NCBI GenBank assembly: GCA_003247575.1
Contig: QJZC01000020.1
Span: forward strand, 124,001 to 188,000
Length of the DNA: 64,000 bases
Source of the DNA: Pseudomonadota bacterium
GTDB taxonomy: Bacteria > Myxococcota_A > UBA9160 > SZUA-336
Direction: 5' to 3'
This document shows positions 36,238 through 45,975 of the stretch, one piece after another. Both the position numbers and the translations under genes were made by a program. Every line of letters starts with the position of its first letter. Positions within the stretch are counted from its first letter, which is position 1. The notes under the pieces were generated by a model. That model saw nothing but the letters and a program-made list of their open reading frames with translations. It was not told the DNA's origin and ran no database searches.

Positions 36238-39129
36238 TCAGGGTGCGGCGCCGGCGACGGGAGGGAGTGCTGCACGCGAGCGCGCGATCCCTGAGCTGCA
36301 GCTCGTCTCGGAGCACGGATCGTCGAGCAGCGAGGCCGTGATCTCTACGTCCTGCGGAGCCGATCTCTTGTCGAAGGCGCGATGCCTCCAGCAGGCCGCG
36401 AGCTTCACGCGGCTCGTGTCCCAGCGGTCCCAGTCGGGCTTGAAGGCGATGCGCTGATACTCGACTCCGGTATCCGCTTCCGACGCCAGGCCCTTCGAGA
36501 CGTTTCCATCCCAGCCGTGGGATCCCCAGGCGACTCTCTCGTCCGGGTCGATCACGATCACTGTGTGGCCCGTCGGCTGACCCTTGCTGTTGACGCCCCG
36601 GTAGACCAGCACGTCGCCCGTGCGCAATGGCTCACCAAGGCAGCTATCGAACTCATCCTGCATCCAGGTCGATGCACCGACCATCACTCCGGTGTACAGA
36701 TAGCGATCCTCGCGGTTGTACGGCAGACCCGCACGGGTGAACGCATACCAGACGGAGCGAGAGCAGTCGATGCCCATGCTCAGGTTCTCGGCATCGGACG
36801 GCCGCGTCCAGTCGTGCTGCCGATAGCGAACGCCATCGGTCTTGGCGTAGCGCGCGAGGGAGTCCGCGGTGGTGAGGAGCTTGAAGAGTGGGCTCTCCGA
36901 GTCACCCGGGAGATACGGTCGTAGGTCGAAGTCGTCTACCGTATATTCCCGCTGCGCCACGCCGGGATCGCAGCGCAGCTGGTGGGTCGTCTGCTGCACG
37001 AACTGTGCGTTCGCGACCACGCGGATCGGGACGTGTGAGTGAGTCCAGCTGCGGATCTCCGGACCTGGTCGCTCAGAGGTCGGTTGGTCTTGGCCCATGC
37101 GGCGCCCGCCTCGCTCTCCGACCACGTATCCCCGAAGGACTGCCGCCAGATCGCTGGCTTCGCTGAGCGCGCGTGTCTTTGCGCGTGGCGTCGTGGCCAC
37201 CGCGTTCCAGTCGGTCGGCTGTTGGGTGCCGAAGATCACGACGTGGTCCTGTGAGTCCAGCGGCGGCAGCGACTGGAAGGCGGCCCCATCGAGCACCACT
37301 GTTCCCCCCGGCTCGATGGGTTGAGACCGACCGCCCTCCGGTACGGCCTCGATCTCTCCGTCGTTCCACAGCACGGCTCCACCCACATGGAGCACGCGCG
37401 TGCTCGTGTTCTTTACCCGGATTTTCCACTGGGTACACAGAGGAATGATCTGCGTATCGTTTGGGCACGACTGCGTCCATGCCGAGCCCGCACAGAGCGG
37501 CTGGCTCTCTCCGCGAGCGATCTGGACCTCGAGTGTGCGATCGTTCTCGAACAGCTCGCCGGTCTCTCCCCGCAACAGGAGCAGCGCGCGTTGGCTGGCA
37601 TGATTGGCGAGACTCTCGGCGAGCTCCCTCACCGTCGACTCGTCGCTCTTCGAGAAGATGTTTCGGATCGCCCCTTCGGGTCCGCGTAGCAGGAGCCCTC
37701 CGTTGCTTCGGGACTCCACGGTGAACGCGTTCGCAGATCTCTCGAAGCGGATTCGACGGCTCAGTCGAGGATCGCCGGATACGGCGCCGACCAAAGCCGT
37801 GCGTACGTCGGTGGGGACGCCTCCGGCGACGTTCGCTGCGTAGACGTCGACGCTGAGTTTTAGAGCCGCGTCACCCGCAAGTGACGGGACCGCGAGGTCG
37901 CCCGGCTGGGTTGGCCGCGGATCCAGGTTGTCGACGACCTCGACGATCGCGTCGAGCCCGTCGTACTCGATCACCCGGGCGGTCGCCATCGCGCGCGCGG
38001 GGTCGCCGAGTCGAGACGAATCGGTCCCTGCGGCGTACAGGCGAAACTCCGCTCCGGGACTGGCCTCTGCGAGTGGTGGGCCGCGCAGTGTGAGCGGAGA
38101 GGTATCGACGACCGACCACGTTCCTCGCCGCTCCGACGCCCCCGTGGTCCAGGCTGAAGGCTCTGAGATTGCCCCTTCGAACTGTGGACGTTGAGCACCT
38201 CCAGAGAGTGTGGCGACCTCGCGATCGATCGTGCGAGCGAGCTGCTCCCACGGCGTGTCGGAGCCGACCTGGCGGCTTGCGCGAATCCAAGCGAGCGTGA
38301 AGAGCCCGTGAGCTGGCTCCCGAACACTCAGGGCTACTCTCGAGGGGGACGACGCGGAAGCGATCACCACTCCCGGGAGGTCTGTCCCGATCCATCCCGC
38401 CCCATCGCCTTTGCTGGTCGCGTCGACCGCAAAGGATTCGTCCGGACCGAGGTCCAAGCAGCGCGGCTCCGCGCTTCCCGGGCCATCGGAGTCCGCGTCC
38501 TCGGAGACCGCTTCATCCGCGCCCATAGAAGGAGTGCGCACCAACGGCGCACTGCACGAGTCGATCACGACCTCGATCTGGCGAGTCCGCGGCTCGAGTG
38601 TGCGCACGTAGCGATCCAACGTATCGTCGAGCAGGAGACTGCCGTCGGTCAGCACCAGCGCCTCGTCGCGTTCGTCGGGCTCGTCCGCGGTGTCGTCCCA
38701 TCGCTGGGTTCCATATGCCGAGAGGTAGAGGAGCAGCTCGTCGTTGCCGCCCACTCGTGTGGCGCGCAGGAGCACGCGTTCGAAGAGCTCCTCCAAGTTT
38801 TGCATGTTGGCCTGTTCGTCGGTCAGCAGACACAGCAGAGATTCTTGGGGGCCCGAATCTTCTCTCGTACTAAGCCAGGCGTGGACCGCACGGGCGTCGG
38901 CCGCCGGAGTCGTTCGCATGCGTGCGCTCGTTCCGGCGGGCGCGGAAGCTCCGACGATGACGGCGAGCTTTCGCGGGGAGGTGGCTTCGGGAAGATCCGC
39001 CCACCCTGCGCACTCTTCGGGTAGCGTCGTTGAAGGTGCAGCCGAGACTTCGGCACGGGAACCCTCCTGGCACGCGCTCAAGGTTGCGACGCAAGCCACG
39101 ATCCATGCGGCCGTCCCACTCGATGCCAT
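36238..39129 (-). CDS. Lipoprotein fusing a degenerate caspase domain to an NlpC/P60-like peptidase
   Basis: The 963-aa protein has a lipobox (VATLSAC) after ATG 39129, which follows GGAGGAA. Residues about 55-330 follow a caspase plan (LAVIVGASAPAG; ELLLYLSAYGTQRW; VVIDSCSAP), but the catalytic His position is Y139 while C192 is kept, so proteolysis is probably lost. The C-terminal 200 residues hold MGIDCSRSVWYAF (C789), GDVLVYRG, GHTVIVID (H855) and WGSHGWDG, the NlpC/P60 or CHAP pattern of cell-wall or amide hydrolysis. The middle is unassigned. It converges with the active caspase gene. Confidence 0.8.
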   Translation of the reverse strand: MASSGTAAWIVACVATLSACQEGSRAEVSAAPSTTLPEECAGWADLPEATSPRKLAVIVGASAPAGTSARMRTTPAADARAVHAWLSTREDSGPQESLLCLLTDEQANMQNLEELFERVLLRATRVGGNDELLLYLSAYGTQRWDDTADEPDERDEALVLTDGSLLLDDTLDRYVRTLEPRTRQIEVVIDSCSAPLVRTPSMGADEAVSEDADSDGPGSAEPRCLDLGPDESFAVDATSKGDGAGWIGTDLPGVVIASASSPSRVALSVREPAHGLFTLAWIRASRQVGSDTPWEQLARTIDREVATLSGGAQRPQFEGAISEPSAWTTGASERRGTWSVVDTSPLTLRGPPLAEASPGAEFRLYAAGTDSSRLGDPARAMATARVIEYDGLDAIVEVVDNLDPRPTQPGDLAVPSLAGDAALKLSVDVYAANVAGGVPTDVRTALVGAVSGDPRLSRRIRFERSANAFTVESRSNGGLLLRGPEGAIRNIFSKSDESTVRELAESLANHASQRALLLLRGETGELFENDRTLEVQIARGESQPLCAGSAWTQSCPNDTQIIPLCTQWKIRVKNTSTRVLHVGGAVLWNDGEIEAVPEGGRSQPIEPGGTVVLDGAAFQSLPPLDSQDHVVIFGTQQPTDWNAVATTPRAKTRALSEASDLAAVLRGYVVGERGGRRMGQDQPTSERPGPEIRSWTHSHVPIRVVANAQFVQQTTHQLRCDPGVAQREYTVDDFDLRPYLPGDSESPLFKLLTTADSLARYAKTDGVRYRQHDWTRPSDAENLSMGIDCSRSVWYAFTRAGLPYNREDRYLYTGVMVGASTWMQDEFDSCLGEPLRTGDVLVYRGVNSKGQPTGHTVIVIDPDERVAWGSHGWDGNVSKGLASEADTGVEYQRIAFKPDWDRWDTSRVKLAACWRHRAFDKRSAPQDVEITASLLDDPCSETSCSSGIARSRAALPPVAGAAP

Positions 39130-39240
39130 CGACTTCCTCCTGACGGTCACCGGGAAGACGCTTACCTGTGCGGACACATCCCGGAGCGAAGAGACGAGTT
39201 CCCGGCGGTGCGAACTGCCGCCTGCTTCGGACGCACTGGG

Positions 39241-39648
39241 CTAAGCCGGTGCTGCGGCCTTCGAGACCAGTGGCGCGATCAATCCGGTGAACAGGATCGC
39301 GGTAATGGCACCGATCACCTTTGCGGTCGCGAGGTGATCAGGGTTCTGGAACGTCTCGTTCAGTGGCCCACCCATCGAGATCGTCAGGATGACGAAGGAA
39401 ACGCACGAGAACACGATCTGCAGCGCGCTCCGGTTCACCTCGTAGAACCTCATCCACAGCGGACACGCGACCAGACACGAGAGGAAGATGATCCAGCTCA
39501 TGCCGAGGCGAGCGTTCTCACTCGGAATTCCGGAGAGCAGACCGTCTGCAGCCAGGTAGGTCGCGAGAAGCCCCGCCGGAAGGTGCTTCTTCAAGGCGTC
39601 GAAGTACTTGTCGTTCTTGGTCACAGGACTGGAGATGGGACTCGGCAT
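39241..39648 (-). CDS. Four-TM membrane protein of unknown function
   Basis: The 135-aa protein opens with a short soluble segment, then YFDALKKHLPAGLLATYLAADG and four hydrophobic stretches. ATG at 39648 has AGGAG upstream. It is encoded on the same strand as, and about 110 bp before, the degenerate caspase gene, so it may share its transcript. No family is recognised. Its size and layout allow an anchor, holin-like or pore role, but nothing in the sequence proves one. Confidence 0.65.
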   Translation of the reverse strand: MPSPISSPVTKNDKYFDALKKHLPAGLLATYLAADGLLSGIPSENARLGMSWIIFLSCLVACPLWMRFYEVNRSALQIVFSCVSFVILTISMGGPLNETFQNPDHLATAKVIGAITAILFTGLIAPLVSKAAAPA

Positions 39649-40029
39649 CGCTCGGCTCCTAAGGGTGTGGTGCCATGATGCGGGTGCGTTCGAGCAGCGT
39701 CGGCCGCTGTCTCTCGACCCGAGCACGACATCGATAGTGTCTCATGCCAACCAACACAGTGCTGTGAAAGAACTCACGCGCATGTTGATCTGGAGTCGAG
39801 GTCCGTTCGAGTCTGATGCGCGGGGGGGCGAAAGGGAGTCATAGGGTGGATAAGCAGCCGCGATTGTAGATGAATCCCTACTCATTGATTCTGATTTGTC
39901 AAAATTTCGATCATTCGTGTCGGTGCTTTTGTTTTGAATCGCTGAAGCATGTGGCTACCATGGGGTCGAGATGGCCATGAGGTCGACTGCGCACCGGCGC
40001 GAAGCGCTCGAGTGCATGGGGAGAAGTCA
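39649..40029. other. Divergent intergenic region with an AT-rich island
   Basis: This 380-bp region separates the 4-TM gene from a rightward lipoprotein gene. Bases 39850-39945 are markedly AT-rich for this genome (around GATTCTGATTTGTCAAAATT) and are the likely promoter of the lipoprotein gene. No coding frame is convincing. Confidence 0.4.
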
Positions 40030-40998
40030 GTGACTAGATCTCTCACGTCTCTATCGGGGATTTGCGTGTCTTCCATCGCGATCATGAGTTCGGGGTGTTC
40101 GCTGCTCTTGCCTGCACATCCGGCGTCGAACGATGCGGAGCTCGGCGATCAGAGCACCGAGATCTCACTTCTCGAGGCGCGGCCGACCCCGAGAGGTGTC
40201 GATGCGGTCGGGATCCCCGCCTTCATCGTCAGGCCGCTCGCCAAGGCGATCGCGGGGTCGCTCCTGAGTCCGGTCGTTCGGGCCGTCGAGTCCGAGGCCT
40301 CGCGTTACACACAGTCGTATGCGGCTTCGGCAGAGATCGACGCGAGCTCCCGTGTGGAGAACGGGTCGATTCTTCTCTTCGAGCGCCGCGTCGCCGACCG
40401 AACGGCGATGCAGTTCGGCCTCACCCTGGAGCGCAGCTCCTCGATGATCGAGGGAACGTTCCTGCTGCGTCCGCGCTGTCTCTACCTTGCGTCGACGCGC
40501 GCGAAGGTACTCGACCAGAGCCTCCTCAACCCCCTGACCTGGTTCGCGGGGGGGGCCGATTCGATCGAGCTTTCTCCGATGATCAGCGTCGACTCCATTT
40601 GGCGTGATGCCGAGGGCATTCCGCAGCGCGTTCAGGAGAACCTCTCGAGTCTACCCACCCTCGTAGCTCCCCTGCCCGAGACACCCGGCGAGCCGGCTCC
40701 GCTCGCCGACGTGGCCGCCACGAACCCGGTTGAGGGAAGCGGGGGTGCGACGGAACGAGCTCCAATCGTGGAGCGATTCGAGCAGTATTGCGAGGCGCAT
40801 CCCATCGATCGGCCGCTGTCGGAGCTTCCACTGCTCGTGCTGCGCACGAGTGATCAGGTTCCGAGCAAGGCCATTGTCACCTTACGCTTCAACGAGCAGG
40901 ATCCGTCGCGCGCGCAGGGTTTGCTCCGAAGGCTGCTCGAGTCTGCCGACCGCCTCCCCGACAGGGCCGCCGGAAAGGCGGTCGAGATGACTCGGTGA
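40030..40998 (+). CDS. Hypothetical lipoprotein at the CIS/caspase junction
   Basis: The 322-aa product begins VTRSLTSLSGICVSSIAIMSSGC, a signal with a lipobox-like S-S-G-C. GTG at 40030 sits behind GGGGAGAAG; an upstream ATG at 39949 would bury this signal. The mature protein has FIVRPLAKAIAGSLLSPVV, a beta-rich part and a Pro/Ala-rich linker near residue 220. No family is recognised. It converges with the PASTA-protein gene that ends the CIS operon, and may be linked to it by location only. Confidence 0.6.
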   Translation: MTRSLTSLSGICVSSIAIMSSGCSLLLPAHPASNDAELGDQSTEISLLEARPTPRGVDAVGIPAFIVRPLAKAIAGSLLSPVVRAVESEASRYTQSYAASAEIDASSRVENGSILLFERRVADRTAMQFGLTLERSSSMIEGTFLLRPRCLYLASTRAKVLDQSLLNPLTWFAGGADSIELSPMISVDSIWRDAEGIPQRVQENLSSLPTLVAPLPETPGEPAPLADVAATNPVEGSGGATERAPIVERFEQYCEAHPIDRPLSELPLLVLRTSDQVPSKAIVTLRFNEQDPSRAQGLLRRLLESADRLPDRAAGKAVEMTR

Positions 40999-41032
40999 AA
41001 GGCACGGAGCACTGGCGAAATCGAGGCATGGC

Positions 41033-42628
41033 TCAATTCGACAGAACCCTCAGCTTCTCGATGTCCTCCTCGCTGAGCTTCGCAGGCGAGTCCACTCCTC
41101 GGCGTTGGAACAGAACCCGGTCCCGAGACAGCTGGTAGAGCTGGCGCGGCACCTCCCAGGTGGTGAAGCTGAACCGATACTTCCCCACTGCCTTCTGAGT
41201 GAGGTGCAGCTGTGCGTACCGGTTCCGGTTGGTCTTCGCGCATAGGTAGGTTCCGGTCTTCAGGGGCGCTAGATCGATCTGGTTCGTCGAGAGCTTCGCC
41301 TTCGAGCAACCTTCGTAGCCTGGCGCACCTGCCTCGCTCATCACCGCGAAGCTGGCGCCCGTCTGCGGCACCAGTATCCGCGCGGTTAGCGATGGGGACG
41401 GAATCTTGATTCCGAACGCGGTCTTGATCTTGGCGGCAGGTCCCGTTCCCAGGAACAAGTCGGTATCCGTCGTCGTGGCCGTACCGATGTCGAGATCCCA
41501 GGAGCTGAGTGCGGTCACGTCGAGAGTTCCCGATTTGTACACTCGGGGGGAGGGCGGGCTCTGCTTCTTCACGCCGACTTGGAGCGTGACCGCTGTTCCC
41601 GATCCAACGGACTCTCCCTTCGCTGGCCTCTGATCGACGATCTTCCCGATCTCGGATTGGGTCACTTCCTGGTTGACGCGGTCGAATTGGATTCCGGGCA
41701 CCTTCTCGTTCAGCAGTGAGACTCCGTCGGCGAAGGTCTTGCCCTTCAGTTCGGGCATCAGTGGAGCTTCGACGAAGACTTCGACTTGCTTCGGGACTTC
41801 GGTGACCACGGCTAGGGGTGGAGGCTTCTGAGTCACGACGGTTCCTGGTTCGGCCTTCGTCACCAGCGTCCCGACGACCACGACCGTGGCTCCAGACAGC
41901 TTCTCGCTGAGAGCAGTCTCGGCATCCGACTGCGATAGGCCAAACAAGTTCGGCACGACCAGGGGCTGTAGCAGGACTCGGATCTCGCGCGATTCGGGAA
42001 TCGGGTCCCCTGCAGGAGGATCCTGTTCGGCGATCGCGCCCGCTGCGACATCACTCGCAGCCTCTTCCAGGAAACCGGCCTGCACGACTCGAAGGTTGGC
42101 TTCTTCGAGCTTCAGGTCGGCCTGATCAGGAGTCATTCCGACGATGGAGGGGACTCCCGACGTTGGCCAGAACAGCCACGTAGCCAGGCCAAGAACCACT
42201 ACGGCTGCAGCTGCGGCGATCGGAATCCACCAAAGGTTGGGTTGCTTCTGCTCGACGGGTACGGCTGCGGGAACCGTGATCTCGACGCGCTGTCCATACG
42301 CCTTCTCGCGGTCCGGGTTCCGTTCCGAACGAACCAAGGTCTGGATTCCATATTTTCCCGGTGGTGCGTCTGCCGGCACCTTGATGTGTACTTGGTAGGT
42401 CTGCCTGCCGCGGGGGCCGAAGGCGCGGACGGCTTCTCCGTCCAGAGAGAACCACGTGAGCCAGTTCTCGGGCGCCTTCTCTGGGGGCTCGGGAACGGCG
42501 GCGAGCACGCGGACCTCTGCTCGCAGATCGTCCTGAGACTGATTGTTCACCGTGAAGGCGAGGCTCGCCTCTCGGTTCTCGTCGAGATGAATGTCGTGAC
42601 TTGTCTCTACGACTTCGAAGATGGACAT
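41033..42628 (-). CDS. Membrane-anchored PASTA-repeat protein of the CIS operon
   Basis: The 531-aa protein has an N-terminal immunoglobulin-like domain (residues 1-120: ASLAFTVNNQSQDDL, WFSLDGEAVRAFGPRG, DAPPGKYGIQTLV), one TM (about 133-154), and then three PASTA-like repeats (about 157-360, with PSIVGMTPDQAD, VPNLFGLSQSDAE and PELKGKTFADGV). A C-terminal beta-rich domain follows. The N-terminal domain type recurs in proteins beside contractile injection systems (recalled, not searched). PASTA repeats bind peptidoglycan or muropeptides in kinases. As last gene of the CIS operon, it may anchor or gate the apparatus at the envelope. Confidence 0.75.
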   Translation of the reverse strand: MSIFEVVETSHDIHLDENREASLAFTVNNQSQDDLRAEVRVLAAVPEPPEKAPENWLTWFSLDGEAVRAFGPRGRQTYQVHIKVPADAPPGKYGIQTLVRSERNPDREKAYGQRVEITVPAAVPVEQKQPNLWWIPIAAAAAVVVLGLATWLFWPTSGVPSIVGMTPDQADLKLEEANLRVVQAGFLEEAASDVAAGAIAEQDPPAGDPIPESREIRVLLQPLVVPNLFGLSQSDAETALSEKLSGATVVVVGTLVTKAEPGTVVTQKPPPLAVVTEVPKQVEVFVEAPLMPELKGKTFADGVSLLNEKVPGIQFDRVNQEVTQSEIGKIVDQRPAKGESVGSGTAVTLQVGVKKQSPPSPRVYKSGTLDVTALSSWDLDIGTATTTDTDLFLGTGPAAKIKTAFGIKIPSPSLTARILVPQTGASFAVMSEAGAPGYEGCSKAKLSTNQIDLAPLKTGTYLCAKTNRNRYAQLHLTQKAVGKYRFSFTTWEVPRQLYQLSRDRVLFQRRGVDSPAKLSEEDIEKLRVLSN

Positions 42629-42722
42629 GATCGTGCCCTCTCATGCTTTCGGGTCGGAATCAGAGTCTTTCTGCGACGATCTCCGTCGATCTCGGTCTGA
42701 ATGAGTACCCCTCTCGTTGGCG

Positions 42723-43268
42723 TCAGGGAGGCTCGTCTCCTTCCCACAGGATGCGCTCGAGAACGACGTGCGCAGGCTTCTCCTGCTCGATGATCAATGC
42801 GATGAGCGAACGTACGGAGCGCGCTCCCATGGGTGCTACGACCTCTATGCGATAGGGATCTGCTTCATCACAGGAGCGCACGCGAAATCCGCGCAGGCCG
42901 GTCGCGACCTCGAGAAAGCAGACCAGTCCCCGGGCGGTGCCTCGTAAGCTCGAGAGCTCTGCTGCCATCGATGCGAGCGCCCGCAAGGTCTGTGTCTCCA
43001 TGCGCGTCGCTCGAGGAAGGCTCTGCGTGTTCGTATGGTCCGCCTTTGGACCAAAGATCCTTTCCAGGTCGAGCCAGCTGCCGAGATAGGGCACGAAGGA
43101 TTCGGGGGTCCTCTCCGGATCGAAGATCTCGTGTAGGTTGTCCAGCTGCTGCTCGATTGGGTGATGGAGTTGCTCCATACACTCGAGCAAGACGCTCAGG
43201 ACGGACCCCGGGCCTTCACCCTGCTGGAGCACCTCGGGTAGGAGGCGAAGGATCTCTTCAGGTCTCAT
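42723..43268 (-). CDS. CIS baseplate protein, phage tail gpI-like (Afp12-like)
   Basis: The 181-aa product has LLPEVLQQGEGPGSVLSVLL, then FDPERTPESFVPYLGSWLDL, and the late LRGTARGLVCFLEVATGLRG, the order found in phage tail protein I and Afp12-type wedge proteins. Such proteins complete the baseplate wedge with gpJ. It overlaps the gpJ-like gene by 11 bp, so both are made together. Confidence 0.85.
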   Translation of the reverse strand: MRPEEILRLLPEVLQQGEGPGSVLSVLLECMEQLHHPIEQQLDNLHEIFDPERTPESFVPYLGSWLDLERIFGPKADHTNTQSLPRATRMETQTLRALASMAAELSSLRGTARGLVCFLEVATGLRGFRVRSCDEADPYRIEVVAPMGARSVRSLIALIIEQEKPAHVVLERILWEGDEPP

Positions 43269-45972
43269 CTTCGTGAATGATCCGCAGGCGATGTTCGCCC
43301 GAGCAGAAGAGGCCGACCGGCGAGACTGTCACAGATTCGCGGAAACGCCGCGCGGCCGCCGCTCGATACTGGAACTGGCCTAGATGGGTAGGAGTCGGAA
43401 GTCCGGCCGCGGCCGCTGTCGGAGCCGCGCTTTCGACTCCGCGAACGATTCCCCAGGCTCCACCCGCAAGCAGGATCCCGCGCTGTGGATCCCAGTCGAT
43501 GCAGTCGATCCGCATGAAGTCTCCTGGATCGTCGCGAGGGATTGCGGCGTCTGGTGCCGGGTGCTGCCAGCGCGCATCTGGAGCGGGTCGCTCCAGTCGG
43601 AGCACTCCCCCACGCCCTGTGGCGGCGACGACACCCGCCTCGGCTCCGAGTGCCAGGTCGACGCAGCTTCCCGCGTCGCGAGTCTCCGTGCGGATCCACT
43701 CGGTGCCGAACTCTTCCCATCCGGGGTTTTCGGCGCCGGCCAGGCGCCAGCGCGCACACCCGTGTCCCGTGCGGTCTTCCATCATTCCCGCCCATAGGAA
43801 GAAGTAACTTCCGTCGGCGCCCGCTTCTAGGATTCGAACGTCCTTCGATTCGAGGCCGATGCGGCGGTACTGCTCGCTCCTTCCTCCGGTACAGGAGAGG
43901 TAGACGCCCCCGCTCTCACGCGCGGCGACGGCGACGTTCAGTCTGCCTTCCTCGTCTCGGCACGTGGCGACCGCCCAGAGTGGCATCGTGCTGTTGCGCG
44001 GATCCACCGTGAGCGGCTCGTCGATCGCGTCGCGTCCCAGCTGGATGCGACGCAATCCCACGCTACCGGCGACGAACAGGCAGGCCTCGCCGCCACGCTC
44101 TGCCCAGGCCAAGTCACTGATCTCGCTGTGGGAGCTCGAGATGAGCTCGAACTGCTCGCCGAGATCGTACGAGAGTCGTAGCCGTGCTCCTGCGGTGTTG
44201 GATCGGGCAGGGCTCGCGTCCTCTTCCTTGCTCGGCGCTGCGGCGGGCAGCGAGGTCGCCTCGCTCGAACGACTGAGCACGGCGAGATAGCCCGGTCTCT
44301 CTGGATGAACCACTACCTTGCGGATCGACTCGTCGTCGAGATCGAGCAGGAGATCCCATCCGATTCCGTCGTTGTGAGACCGGAACAGCCGCGAGCCGCT
44401 CGCTGCAAACCAGATGCCCTCGTGGTGCGGATCCCGCGCGATCGATCGGACGTCGCGTTCGGGTGCGAACTCGACCTCGAGCTCTACGTCCTCGACACTC
44501 TTGACTCCAGGCTCATCCAGCACACTCCCCGGCACGGCGCCGATCAGACTGTGGATGTGCCACACCTGCAGGGCATCGCCGAAGTTCCACGTGTTGGTGC
44601 CGGCGCGGCGCAGGGGGGAGAGTCGTCGGTAGAGCTTTTCTCGAAGACGCTGCTCGAGTGCGATCAGATCCTCGTTGCGATATGCGCGGATCGTCGCGTG
44701 CACCGTCACCTGCTTGAACAGCGCCCAGCGTGCAACACAGCGGGTGCCGACGACCATTCTGTCGTTCAGCTGGCCCAGGAGCGTGGGTAGGGCATCCTGG
44801 GTGGCGTTCTCGCAGGCTGATCGCAGCTGAGTCTGGGTGACCCGGCCTTCCGGGCACTGCGCTTCGGGGATCTCGGGTACGAGTCGGAGCTCGACGACGC
44901 CGGTGCTCCCGTACCTCCAGAGCTCGCGCTGTGCCCGGGCAATCGCACGATTGATCACGCCGGACGTGTGCACGCACCAGCTCTCGAAGTCCCGAGCCGT
45001 CACCGCACGGCGTAGGGAGTGGAGTTCGAGCGGCCCTCGTCGGAGCGCGGCATCCACGGATTCGGTCTCGCGTCCTCCCTGTGCTGCAGCGGGATTCGTG
45101 ACCGATAGGCCCGGCCCGACCGAATCGCGCAGCTGTGTGATCGTACCCGCCGGAACGTTTCCGCTACTGCCACCACCGGTGCGGTACCAGACGCGAATGG
45201 CGAGGCCGTCTCCCGGTACCTGCGGCGCGCTACGTCCGCCGCCGAAGCGCTCGGGTTCCCGTTCCAGCACGGGAGAGAAGCTGATCCGTCCCTCGACCCG
45301 GTCGACCGAGTAGATGTAGTCGCCGGACTCCGCGAAGCTCTCCACTTCCCTCCAAACCCGATAGCTGGTTTCTCCGTCGCGCCTCGCTCGGCTGGTGCTC
45401 GCGTCCTCGCCCGCTGCGAGCTCGACTCCAACGACCAGATCGACGCCGCCGGGCAGCGGTGCAACGATGGGTGGCCGTGACACCCAGAAGGTCTGGCCCG
45501 GAAGCCCGGTACCGGATCCCAGGACTTCGCTCGAAGCATCGCAGTGGTGAGCTGCCACGCTGACCGTAGATGCACCCGGCCCGAGCTCCACGGTTTCGCC
45601 CGTGATGAAGATGGCGGGAGCTCCGTCGTCGGCTCCGGCGGACGCGGCGACCCGCGTGCCTTCTGGAATCTTGAGCGCGCGCGACGCGTCCTTCGGCGCC
45701 CGTTCGAACACGAGACGGGTGCTCGCCGCGCAGGGTGGAAACCGGCGGACCCCGATCAGGCGTAGGAGCTCGACATAGACCTTCTCGGGGATCCGATTGA
45801 CACGGTAGAGCAAGAGCTCCGTGAGGTAGGCGAAAGCCTCCAGCAGAACGACACCGGGATCGTGTGCCGACAGATCCGTCCAAGCGCCGCCGCGACGCGC
45901 GACGTAGCTCTTGGCTTCCTGTACGAGCTGCTCGAAGCTGCGATCATCGAGATCTGGAGACGGAAGCCCCAT
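43258..45972 (-). CDS. CIS baseplate gpJ-like protein with C-terminal propeller-like region (Afp11-like)
   Basis: The 904-aa protein has a gpJ/Afp11-like N-terminal part: SFEQLVQEAKSYVARRG, DPGVVLLEAFAYLTELLLYRV, FESWCVHTSGVINRAIARA, and YRRLSPLRRAGTNTWNFG. From about residue 500 it changes to repeated strands such as RSIARDPHHEGIWFAASG, RLFRSHNDGIGW, VRILEAGADGSYFF and CIDWDPQRGILLAGG. These resemble blades of a BNR/sortilin-type beta-propeller. The extension of about 400 residues is unusual for the family and could add a binding surface to the baseplate. Confidence 0.85.
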   Translation of the reverse strand: MGLPSPDLDDRSFEQLVQEAKSYVARRGGAWTDLSAHDPGVVLLEAFAYLTELLLYRVNRIPEKVYVELLRLIGVRRFPPCAASTRLVFERAPKDASRALKIPEGTRVAASAGADDGAPAIFITGETVELGPGASTVSVAAHHCDASSEVLGSGTGLPGQTFWVSRPPIVAPLPGGVDLVVGVELAAGEDASTSRARRDGETSYRVWREVESFAESGDYIYSVDRVEGRISFSPVLEREPERFGGGRSAPQVPGDGLAIRVWYRTGGGSSGNVPAGTITQLRDSVGPGLSVTNPAAAQGGRETESVDAALRRGPLELHSLRRAVTARDFESWCVHTSGVINRAIARAQRELWRYGSTGVVELRLVPEIPEAQCPEGRVTQTQLRSACENATQDALPTLLGQLNDRMVVGTRCVARWALFKQVTVHATIRAYRNEDLIALEQRLREKLYRRLSPLRRAGTNTWNFGDALQVWHIHSLIGAVPGSVLDEPGVKSVEDVELEVEFAPERDVRSIARDPHHEGIWFAASGSRLFRSHNDGIGWDLLLDLDDESIRKVVVHPERPGYLAVLSRSSEATSLPAAAPSKEEDASPARSNTAGARLRLSYDLGEQFELISSSHSEISDLAWAERGGEACLFVAGSVGLRRIQLGRDAIDEPLTVDPRNSTMPLWAVATCRDEEGRLNVAVAARESGGVYLSCTGGRSEQYRRIGLESKDVRILEAGADGSYFFLWAGMMEDRTGHGCARWRLAGAENPGWEEFGTEWIRTETRDAGSCVDLALGAEAGVVAATGRGGVLRLERPAPDARWQHPAPDAAIPRDDPGDFMRIDCIDWDPQRGILLAGGAWGIVRGVESAAPTAAAAGLPTPTHLGQFQYRAAAARRFRESVTVSPVGLFCSGEHRLRIIHEDET

Positions 45973-45975
45973 TCA

